From: Antedon mediterranea
Taxonomy: Eukaryota > Echinodermata > Crinoidea > Comatulida > Antedonidae
Length of the DNA stretch: 64,000 nucleotides
NCBI RefSeq assembly: GCF_964355755.1
Contig: NC_092674.1
Span: forward strand, 12,715,001 to 12,779,000
Direction of reading: 5' to 3'
Part shown: piece by piece, positions 24,152 to 34,167 of the stretch
Layout of the letters: the number at the start of each line of letters is the position of its first letter
Position numbering within the stretch: position 1 is the first letter of the stretch
Translations under genes and position numbers: made by a program
The notes under the pieces: generated by a model
The model's database searches: none
The model's input: only the letters and a program-made list of their open reading frames with translations
What the model was told of the DNA's origin: nothing

Positions 24152-25198
24152 TAGTGTGAAACCCATTCCTAACGTACTCAATATGTAAATGAATTTTATG
24201 TGTATAATATGAAATTAAAACTCAGAGGATATAGGAAAATAGGTAACAAAATGTCACGATTGTGTTAAATTTTTGTTGAATTCAAGTTTTAAGACAGTAG
24301 GATATATTATGGTTAAGTTTAGATTGGAAAGAAAAGAGAACGCATGTATAATATATAATATATGTCATTAATTGACGCTATTTCAAGAAACAAGAATAAT
24401 AATACTATAGAACTACAGTTTAACGTTATAAATAATCTAACAGTCACACATTTTTCCGCATTTACTGACTATTAATGTATAAAACATGTGAACAGAGGGC
24501 GCCATCTCATTTGAGTCACGATTCTTACGTCTATTATGCAAAGTTGAAAAATAAATAACGTCAACGATGTTTGTCAAGATCGCATCGTGCTACACGAAAA
24601 CTGCTGTAGCCCCGAATAGAAAGTTAAAATTCACGATGCGCGCTTACGTTAGTGTTGTTATGAAAGTAGACATTTCCGTAATCGTACGTCGATCAGATTA
24701 TAACGTATTTGGAGAATTGTATCTTATAGGCTTTTCCCCTTTTCGAGCAAATTATATTATAATTTTAGCACACAAAAAATATGCATAAAAAAGTACCTAG
24801 TTTTCCTTAATTTCTTTATTGAACTATTCTTTTTAGCGTCCCTTGACACAACAATAACTTAAATTCACTTATTTAAACAAAATAGTATGCCTTGATTATA
24901 CATTCAGTATTTGACAATAGTTTTTGATACAGTAATTGGACGACAGCAAACAATATGCGGTAGCCAAACGATCATCGTGGTTTACTTTAAAAAGAATAAC
25001 ACTCATAATGTTAGTTTCCCAACGTTCTTTCTGTGCAACGCTAGATCATTAATAATACATTCGATGAATTTTATTCTACTGACACAGAAGTATGAGGTTA
25101 TATCAGTTACAACATATATTATGTTTAATAATTATTTGATTGTCGTTGTCTTTGCCGAGTTGAGTTACAGCTAAAGGAGTAGGCTCAAACCAATAACA

Positions 25199-25290
25199 AT
25201 TTACGTACGGTATTGCCGAATCTTTATATCTCGTTTACATACTATCGAATCTTTATACAGTATTGCATTAATAATTTACGTACGATAGTC
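25199..25290 (+). repeat. Start of a TTACGTACGGTA minisatellite
   Basis: One and a third units of the array seen at 26296-26800 (TTACGTACGGTATTGCCGAA..CTATCGAATCTTTATACAG). Together with its left flank it forms part of the S4 duplication. Confidence 0.75.
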
Positions 25291-26295
25291 GAAGTCAAAG
25301 TTGTCCTGTGTCTGTTGTACCAACTATGGTTGTGTTATACTTATAATTATTATATATTGCCAACTTACCAGCTATTGCCACTGGACTTGAACACTGAACA
25401 AACTTTCCCGATAAACTCTCAATTCAACCGATTCGTAGCTGTTTAAGTACCTGCACTCCTTTGTCTATTTTCATATTATTATTTATAATAACAATATGTA
25501 TACTTAAAGTTAGCACAATAATGGCACAAAAATCTTTCCACGGTATAATGACCCTTTTTATATAGATGCTCAAGTCATTGTGTAGAATTTCAATTCATAG
25601 TTTCAGTCATTCAATTCTATATAACCACAAGTACTCATGTATCAGATTATAACCTGTACCCAATATAGTATACTCTTAATGTGATACATTTTCAAGCAAA
25701 TTATATTATAATTTTAGCACACAAAGTATATGCAAAAATAAGAACCTAGTTTTCCTTATTTTCTTTATTTAACTATTCGTTTTAGCGTCCCTTTAAGTAC
25801 GGATATTTATGTTAGTTAAATTTTCCTGCCTTGATACAACAATAACTTAAATTCACTTATTTAAAAAAAATAGTATGCCTAGATTATGCATTCAGTATTC
25901 GACAACAGTTTCTGATACAGTAATTGGACGACAACAAACAATCAGTTGTCGCCAACAGAGCTTATTATGGTTCACTTTATAAAGAATAACACTCATAATG
26001 TTAGTTTCCCAACGTTCTTTCTGTGCAACGCTAGATCATTAATAATACATTCGATGAATTTTATTCTACTGACACAGAAGTATGAGGTTATATCAGTTAC
26101 AACAACGTGCTACAGACCAGATTTACCGTCTGACACAATGTCCTCTCGTCGTGGATGGCTTTAGGTTTATCCTAGCGGAGTATGGTCGAAGCGGCCGCCA
26201 GTTTAATATCGTCATTTGTATATGGAATGCTATGTGCGCTTTAATCTTTGATTGTCGTTGTCTATGGCGAGTTGAGTTACAGTCAAACCAATCAT

Positions 26296-26800
26296 AATTT
26301 GCGTACGGTATTGCCGAATTTTTATATCTCGTTTACATACTATCGAATCGTTTACCGTATTGCATTAATAATTTACGTACGGTAGTCGAATCTTTATATC
26401 TCATTTGCATAGTTGAGTTACAGTCAAACCAATAATAATTTGCGTACGGTATTGCCGAATTTTTATATCTCGTTTACATACTATCGAATCGTTTACACTA
26501 TTGCATTAATAATTTACGTACGTTATTGCCGAATATTTATATTTCGTTTAATTACTATCGAATCCTTACACATTATTGCATTAATAATGTACGTACGGTA
26601 CTGCCTAATCTTTATATCTCATTTACATACTATCGAATCTTTAAACACTATTGCAATAGTAATTTACGTACGGTACTGTCGAATCTTTATCTCATTTACA
26701 TACTATATAGTATCGAATCTTTATACAGTATTGCATTAATAATTTACGTACGGTATTGCCGAATATTTATATATCATTTACTGTACTATCGAATCTTTTT
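26296..26800 (+). repeat. Minisatellite, ~66-83 bp units
   Basis: About seven units, each opening with a (T/G)(A/C)GTACGGTA(T/C)TG word near 26303, 26369, 26440, 26514, 26590, 26662 and 26745. Each continues with CGAATCTTTATATCTC, TTTACATACTATCGAATC and TATTGCATTAATAAT. Overlapping open frames in it are repeat artefacts. Confidence 0.85.
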
Positions 26801-28250
26801 TATTAGTAGTAATAGGGTGTGTTATACATTAAGTGTTATTCCATTGTAATATATTGTTTGTGTTTTCAATAAAGCAACGTGAGGGACGAATGCGCCAGAG
26901 GAACGTGCACCTTCTACAGCACTATTCCTGGCCGGCCACTAGTCGAGTTTATTAGCAGACATTCACGTAATTAATTAGTTTTGTATGCATAGCTGGTAAA
27001 CAAAGTAATATACGAACATCGGACGCTAGCTATGCCTAGCCTGATTTTGTATAGTTGCTGCATTAATTGTATTTCTGTTTTCCAGAATCTGTAATACAAA
27101 TTTGGAGAAACCCGGTATTTTCGCTGAAATAAATTCTTCTACTGTATTTATTTTGGACTTCACGATCGATCGAAAGTAGGTGAATCACAAAAGAAAAACT
27201 AAAGAATCAATCCGCGCGTAATGCATGTTGGGATGTTTAGCGGGCCGCTAATAATGATTAGAATCGACTTATTTTTCACATTTTTAACCGTTCACAGACG
27301 AAAAAAGTTATCACAATAGAACCATAGGCCTATAGTATTTATTTTAACATTAAATGTAGGTTGTGACCTTAATAAATTAGATTTAAAAAACGTAGGGAAT
27401 GGGACTTTAAACATTTTTCATAAGAATGACATCAAACAGTTATGTAAATGTTTAGTGTCAGTAGTAACCAGCTTCCTTCAAAATTCAACCAATTCGTAGC
27501 TGTTTACAGTACCTGCACTCCTTTGTCTGTTTTCCAATTAGTATTTATAATAACAATAATGTAAGCTTGAATTTATCACAATAATAGTAATAGCACAAAA
27601 ACCTTTCCACGGTCTAATGAACTTATTTAGAGATGCTCACATCATTGTGTAGAATTTCAATTCATATTTACAGTCATTCAATTCTATATAACCCCAGAAG
27701 TACTCATGTATCAGATTACATAACTTGTACCCAATATAGTATACTCTTAGAGTGATAACTTCGAGAAACCTAACGCACTCAATAGGTAAATGTATTTTAT
27801 ATGTATAATATGAAATTAAAACTCAGAGGATATAGGAAAATAGGTAAAAAACATCACGATTGTGTAAATCTTTGTTGAATTCAAGTATTAAGACAGTAGG
27901 ATATATTATGGTTATGTTTAGATTGAAAAGAAACTGTTGGAAAGAAAAGAGAACGCATTTATAATATATGTCATTAATTGACGCTATTTCAAGAAACAAG
28001 AATAATAATACTAAAGAACAACATTTTAACATTATAAATAATCATAAATAATAAAACAGTCAGTCATAAGTCAGTCACATTTTATTCCGCATTTACTGAC
28101 GAAATGTATAAAACCTGTAAACAGAGGGCGCCATCACATTTGCATCCAAGATTCTTACGTCTTTTATAGGCAAAGTTGAAAAATAAATAACGTCAACGAT
28201 GTTTGTCAAGATCGCATCGTGCTGCACGAAAACTGCTGTAGCCCCGAATA

Positions 28251-28606
28251 GGTTCCCACTTGAACTCGACGCAACGTAACGCAGCGACGAATCGACGAAA
28301 AGTGCCGTATTGCGTAATCACAAGTGGGAACCGACGACGCAACAGTGCTGCAAACATCAACACGGGAAATCAAATCAGTTAGATTTCACGCAACAACAAG
28401 GCAAGGCAAAAGAACACTGGAAAACATAGTACAGCGAGTACTTAAAACTACGCGGGGTGAACCAGGTCAAAGTCTACGGCATGCTAACGTTGACGCGCAA
28501 CAAACAGGTCAGTGATTTCACGAAGGCGGGGCAAACACAATTATTGGAAGGGCAATTGCTTACGTTGCGTAGGTTGCGTTACGTTGCGTCGCTAGTGGAA
28601 AACAAG
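28251..28606. mobile_element. DNA transposon fragment with GGTTCCCACT ends, copy i
   Basis: Starts GGTTCCCACTTGAACTCGAC and ends GTTGCGTCGCTAGTGGAAAA, the inverse of the start, with CGCAACGTAACGCA-type subterminal words on both sides. The related segment at 24610 reads straight through (GCCCCGAATAGAAAGTTAAA), so the element postdates the duplication. The first 83 bp are themselves bracketed by perfect 12-bp inverted repeats GGTTCCCACTTG / CAAGTGGGAACC. No transposase is seen. Confidence 0.8.
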
Positions 28607-28808
28607 ATTTAAAATTCACGACGCGCGCTTAAGTTAATGTTGTTACGAATGTAGACATTTCCTTATTACCTTTTCCTACGCCGACCAGATTTATAACGTA
28701 TTTGGAGATTTTTCTCTGATAGGTTTTTCCCCTTTTCGAGCGGATTATATTATAATTTTTGCACACAAAGTATTATGCATAAACAAGTACCTGGTTTTCC
28801 TAAAGTGT

Positions 28809-29060
28809 GGTTCCCACTAGGACGCAACGTAACGCAACGCAATGACGTATCGACGCAACGTGCCGTATTGCGTAATCACAAGTGGGAATCGAACGACGTA
28901 ACGTTGCAAACAGTTGCTACGGGAAATCAAATCAGTTTGATTTTACGCAATAACGTAAGGAAAACGCAAGAGAAACATAGTATAGCGCATGCTCAGACCA
29001 TGAAATCAAAAGTTTTTCGCCTGCTGTTTCGCGGTCATCGCGGTGTCTCCGCAGCTAGTT
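28809..29060. mobile_element. DNA transposon fragment with GGTTCCCACT ends, copy ii
   Basis: GGTTCCCACTAGGACGCAAC, then CGTATTGCGTAATCACAAGT and GGGAAATCAAATCAG follow copy i closely. It interrupts the S3 segment right after GGTTTTCCTAA, where the other copies continue TTCTTTATT. The right end is not clear. A short left-end fragment of the same family is at 51054-51110. Confidence 0.7.
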
Positions 29061-29185
29061 AGCAGAGGGAGTAGTCTCGACGGGTGGTAGTCCAGGGGAA
29101 TTTTACACATTATCACTGGGTGGGGTGTGTAGTGTGTGTGTTAGCAAAATGGTTTCAAAATGCGAGGCGGTGTTCATGGATGTTG

Positions 29186-29580
29186 TAATACTGAATACTG
29201 AATACTGAAATGCTTTATTTGTCCATCATCATCATAAAATAACAACAGAAATTCTTCTTGAAGATTGACAATTATTAGTACAATAATAAATAAATATACA
29301 CTATAATATAGTATGTACACACACATGATTGCACAAAAAATATAAGTTATGAAACACGATGTAAAAAAGACTAGGTAAGACAGTTTCCATGTCTGTATGA
29401 CAAATCTTCGATTGGTTAAAAAAAACGGGATACACAAGTTGAGGCATGGAAAAGGGTGAAAGAAATTAGTGTTGTTGACAATCCAGAAACTTTGTATAAA
29501 ACCATCAGAGATTGTTTTACAAAGGTAGGCATAGGCTAGGCCTAGCCCATACATGCCTACAAACAATACATACAATAGGC
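29186..29580 (-). mobile_element. 3' end of a LINE (minus strand)
   Basis: Read on the minus strand, the segment ends ACAAATAAAGCATTTCAGTA followed by three CAGTATT repeats. This matches the habit of the LINE at 34161-37885, whose 3' end is AATAAAGATTATACTTGATA with a short tandem tail. Upstream there is a non-descript open frame of 133 codons with no RT motifs, probably 3' UTR. Family assignment is uncertain. Confidence 0.45.
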
Positions 29581-29790
29581 CTACAAAGCCTTGGTATAGG
29601 GCAAATCTCCCAGGCCTCTACAGGCATAGGCCTATAAGCCTAATTTAAATAATAGGCCTAAATAATAATATTACTGGACCTACCTAGCTAGCCTAGGTAG
29701 AATATATTATTAATAATTATTACCTAGGCTAGGCCTAGCCTATGGGTGGTACGGTATTAGTAGGCCAGGCCTATATTGCAAGGAAATATT
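29530..29790. repeat. AGGCCT/CCTAGG palindrome cluster
   Basis: Many overlapping short palindromes (TAGGCCTA, CTAGGCCTAG, AGCTAGCCTAGG) occur here, and again at 31540-31610. The same words are scattered throughout the window. The repeats are too short for an element call. Bases 29800-30200 are unassigned. Confidence 0.7.
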
Positions 29791-30216
29791 CGTTACCAAA
29801 AATAAATGAATAATATTATAATATATATATTTAAATAAAAATAATAAATAATAATATAATAACAAATAACACTAACATTAATAATAATAATATTATAATA
29901 AAAGATGATGATGACGATAAACGACAACAGCAGGAGTAATATGTAATATAAATAATTTTGGGATCAGACAGGAACAAAATCAAGGTTTACTGTAGCTGAA
30001 TCCGCAAAGCGGAACATACAAGCAATATTAATTGATAGTTGATGTTTTAATTACATCTAGAGATTACGGAGGTCGGATGTAGACCTAATGACAATCTTCG
30101 CTTCCACAGCGGCATGTGCGCCCGCTTCGCGCAGGAGGGTCATGCGAGAAGGTGTTAAGTTCTCGGTTATAGAGTAAGAAGAATTTTTAAGCAATTTCTT
30201 GTTGCGAAACACTTCT

Positions 30217-30662
30217 GCTCGATGGGTCCCATATATATTAGATATGGGCTGGGCCATATGTATTAGCCCAGAAGTTTGGCAGATGGGTCCCATATCGATT
30301 ATATATGGGCTTGCCCATATGCATTACCCCATATTTTTGGTAGATGGGTCCCATATATATTAGATATGGGCTGGCCCATATGTATTAGCCCAGACGTTTG
30401 GCTGATGGGTCCCATATAGATTATATATATGGGCTTGCCCATATGTATTACCCTAGATGTTTGGCAGATGGGTCGCATATAGAATATATATGGGCTTGCC
30501 CATATATATCAGCCCAGATTTTTGGCAAATGGGTGCCACATTGGTTTATCATGGGGCAAACCCATATGGGATATCCCATATGGGGTCTTTATTTTTTAAA
30601 TATGGGATTTCCCATATGGGATGGCCCAGATATTTAAGTCATGGGCCCCATATGGGCTTGCT
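30217..30662 (+). repeat. ~62-bp minisatellite of hairpin-prone GATGGGTCCCATAT units
   Basis: Units start (A/T)GATGGGTCCCATATA and contain ATATATGGGCTTGCCCATAT and TTAGCCCAGA.GTTTGGC. Each holds two internal dyads (ATGGGTCCCAT and ATGGGCTTGCCCAT). About five units run to 30540. The array then degenerates into denser palindromes, including the perfect 24-bp palindrome at 30561-30584 (CCCATATGGGAT and its mirror). Open frames across it are repeat-driven. Confidence 0.85.
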
Positions 30663-30689
30663 ACCTGGGTACTTGACAAATGCTATGCT

Positions 30690-32090
30690 TCAGACCTTTT
30701 GTACCCGCAATGCTAAACAAATGTTCATGGGCTCCCGGACTAACTGTTTCGCGCTTCCAAACGTTGTTTAAACTAAATAGTGTATTAATTATACCAAATA
30801 GGATGGTATTTATTGAAATAAACGCCCAACAGCTCCCCAATAAAACATCACTTAGAATAATAATCGCCCATCCACATTACACAGTGTATTGTATTTATAA
30901 CACAATTACATTGTAGTAGAATTCATTGACTACAATTTACCAAGCATCTTTTTTAACCACTTTTCATATCTATTAGAGGATTTTATTTGATTATAACTAT
31001 TACCATATTAAAACTAAAACATTAAACGTATCCCTCGAATAAGCACCTACCTCAATGAAATCCGCCCCACCTCTTCCCCAAAAGGCCAACCTCCCCCCCC
31101 CCCTCCTTCCTAGAGGGGGAGGGAAGCGAGCTCACCCTCTAGTGTTAAAATTTGTTGTTATTTTTATTAAATGTGTACATGCTTTTAAAAAATGTACACT
31201 TATTTAGAATAAAAACGTAATGATCTGTAGTTTCAAGACTTTTTGTTAATGCCACCAACTCTCTTTTTTTGTGTGTTTGTCGCCCTCTACTTGGAAAAGG
31301 TTGTCAATGGAAAATTAATATGGCTGCGCCCATGCAAGCATGTTGAGATGTTGGCTAAACTAGTTATTTGCAGTATAAAACAATCACATAGACGCTATTA
31401 AACATTAATGAATATGCAATGTAGTTGTCCATATCAGAGACATTCAACTGTACGGTAAATATCTGTACCCCTTTGATTGAGTTTACAATGTTACCGTTTT
31501 ATTTGCTATGTTTGTGTTTATAAATTATCATGCCCTCTAGCTAGCTATGCCTACCTAGGCCTGGCCCTAGCTAGGCCTAGCCTAGTTCTGGTCTAGCCTA
31601 GGCCTAGCCCCTTTATCTTATGTATGTTTGATTACTATTGCAGTTAATCATTGAAGATCATATCAGGTCAACGCATTTTAAATTAACAGTAACCAAGTTG
31701 TCTCTGTGTTTGTATTGCGGCCTAGCCTACATCATTATTATTGTATTGTCAATGAATGAGAATCATTCACAATTAAGAAAGTGTACAACCAGTTGATTTG
31801 TATGCATGTTATCAGTTTTTGTTTTTGTAATCAAATGTGTACATTCTTATAAATGTATACTTATTTATAATAAAAACAACATAACAATCTTGAGTTTCAA
31901 ACAAGATTGAATTCATGCTTGTTGAGAAACAAATTATGGAATCTTTATCGAGGGCGGTATATACTATAAATTACTCATCAATCATATTAATTTAAACTGT
32001 TGAAATACACTGGCGTACTCATTTTTTATTTGCTTGAATTTGTAGTTACTTACATTTCTCAACCATTGTCTTTTCTTTTTTAGACGTGAC
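30690..32090. other. Region upstream of the first recognised integrin exon
   Basis: I looked for earlier integrin beta exons (PSI domain; the DLSYSM metal-site exon) and saw none. A C-homopolymer lies near 31091-31105 and an AGGCCT-rich patch at 31540-31610. No other feature is supported. Confidence 0.45.
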
Positions 32091-32975
32091 AATCCATGTT
32101 TTCTAGCTAGGGAGATTTTTGTGAACAACCTTATGGTTTTAGAAATGTCATTCCACTGGTTGATGATATTAATTTATTTGAGGTAAAATATACTCTGTTG
32201 AGTTCCTAGACTTTGTTTCTATTGGCATGATGGCTATATTAAATGCTACTGACATGGCTCAGGATTTAATGCTCTAAGCTAAGCACACATTAAACACATC
32301 ACTTGCTCACACAAAACAACCCATTCATCGAATTGAAGACTTTTACTTACCAAATTTACTATTTTATATCATGTGACATTAGTAATTTTGTTGCATTCAG
32401 TGATAACAGTGACATTCAATGGTCCCATTCAACGGGCAAGTGCAAATGGTGAGCTTTGTTGTTATGTAATAAGCCCAAAAATGTGAAAACCAACCAATAT
32501 AGGCTTGGCTAAAATCTGAGCCTTGCTTTTTGCATGGACTTTAAATACCAAATTGCCTTGCCCATTTTATGTTTTTTTATAACTGCACATACTTTTTTTT
32601 TTTAGAGAACACTTAAAGATCAAACCTTTTCAATGAGTCTTGAATTTAACTGTTTCTTTTGACTAAGTTTTATAAGTTAAAAAACATTTTTTTTTCTAGA
32701 GAAGTAATTAACTTTATTAGAACTACAAAATTGCCTATTTAAAGTCTGTTTTTATTAAGACTTAAGTTCAATTTTCATGGTTTTTTTTTCATCTTTAACA
32801 TGAATTCAAAATGAAACCCAACCAAGAGAAGGCCTTCCACACTTTTAATGATCATTTGATGTAATTGATTTTTCAGGAGCATATTGGTTGGCGTAATTAT
32901 TCAAGACATTTTATTATTTATATGAGTGATGCAGGATTTCACTTCGCACTTGATGGCAAGGTTTGTAGAAAAAAC

Positions 32976-33400
32976 CCCTCATTTGAGGGGTAGCCAGCTC
33001 ATTTGAGGGGTAGCTGGCTCATTTGAGGGGTAGCCGGCTCATTTGAGGGGTAGCCGGCTCATTTGAGGGGTAACTGGCTCATTTGAGGGGTAACTGGCTC
33101 ATTTGAGGGGTAGCTGGCTCATTTGGGGGGTAGCTGGCTCATTTGAGGGGTAGCCGGCTCATTTGAGGGGTAACTGGCTCATTTGAGGGGTAACTGGCTC
33201 ATTTGAGGGGTAGCTGGCTCATTTGGGGGGTAGCTGTATCATTTGAGTGGTAGCTCGCTCATTTGAGGGGTAACTGTATCATTTAAGGGGTAGCTGGCTC
33301 ATTTGAGGGGTAACTGTATCATTTGAGGGGTAGCTGTCTCATTTGATGTTTGCTGGATTATTTGAGGGGTAGCTGACGCATTTGAAGGGTAGCTGGCTAA
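32976..33400 (+). repeat. 20-bp minisatellite with 100-bp higher-order repeat
   Basis: About 21 units of ATTTGAGGGGTAGCTGGCTC, in the intron between integrin exons 32877-32960 and 33727-33802. Variant units recur in a fixed order: 33041-33140 and 33141-33240 each read CCGG, AACT, AACT, GCT and then a GGGGGG variant, differing at about two bases. So five units were copied together. The array begins with CCCCTCATTTGAGGGG, a 7-bp inverted repeat. Confidence 0.95.
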
Positions 33401-33943
33401 AATATTTAGTCATAATATAATTATTGTAAATAATTAATATTATTATATAAACTATTTACAAATTACAGATAAAAAAAAATCAAAATTAAGACCAAAGATG
33501 TGGATAATTTCCATGTGGGAGAGTGGAGATGTATCTGCTGTGTGTAACAATTTTTCCTACTTTTGTATTTTGTACCATTTATGAATTAATTTTCAAACTT
33601 ATTATACCACATTGATTTAAAAGAAATGAGGGAAACATTTTTGTTTTCTTATATACCACATTTTGAGTGAGTTCATAAGTGGAAGAAAAAAAAATTGCAA
33701 CCAAATGTTTTTAATTTTTCTTTTAGGTTGGCGGGCTGACCTTACCAAACGATGGTGAATGTCATTTAGATGATCAAGGATAATACTCATTCTGTAAAAA
33801 ATGTAACTAATTTTCTGATTTACTTTTCTGATTTAATTTATCATTGTTGTGTTACTTATGTAAATACGGACAATAGTCCAAATATGAGATTGAATTGAAA
33901 TCATATAAAAAACTCAATTAATTTAATTACAATAATAATAATA

Positions 33944-34109
33944 CGGTCAACTCTACCAACTGAACTCTCTGAAAACTGGAAACTTTCCCAAAACCAGACG
34001 TTTCTTGAATTAAAAATTAATTTTTACCATTAAAAACAAATTCTGAATACCAGAATTGCCATACATTTTAGCCCAGCCCAAAGATTTCTGATATTGAGAG
34101 AGTTGACTG
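33944..34109. mobile_element. MITE with CGGTCAACTCT ends (TA target)
   Basis: Left end CGGTCAACTCTACCAACT and right end GAGAGAGTTGACTG are inverted repeats. TA lies on each side (33942-33943 and 34110-34111). The short length, TA duplication and no coding sequence suggest a pogo/mariner-type MITE. Confidence 0.75.
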
Positions 34110-34167
34110 TATTATCTATTAAAAATCCACATAATTCTATCAGAGGGGAAACAAGACAAAATGGCGC

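Larger units (their letters stand above)
20478..28800. repeat. Patchwork of segmental duplications
   Basis: Four copies of one segment (S1) are visible: 20478-21475; 22823-24560 (split by an inserted transposon); 25308-25690 (partial); and 27485-28190. Landmarks are GAATTCAACAAATTCGTAGC-like, CCTGCACTCCTTTGTCT, ACCTTTCCACGGT, ACCCAATATAGTATACTC and ACAGAGGGCGCCAT. A second segment (S2, with GCATGTTGGGAT and GCGGGCCGCTAATA) occurs at 22147-22520 and 27082-27480. A third (S3) occurs at 24560-24790 and 28190-28800. A fourth (S4) occurs at 24740-25115 and 25690-26110. The order S2-S1-S3 appears twice. Short frames here are not conserved between copies, so no gene is claimed. Confidence 0.85.

Noticed and set aside
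28324-29062. Two frames of 63 and 95 codons
   Set aside because: Both lie across the GGTTCCCACT transposon copies and are not conserved between them.
33001-33400. CRISPR-like array
   Set aside because: Units are contiguous with no unique spacers and lie in a eukaryotic intron; it is a minisatellite.
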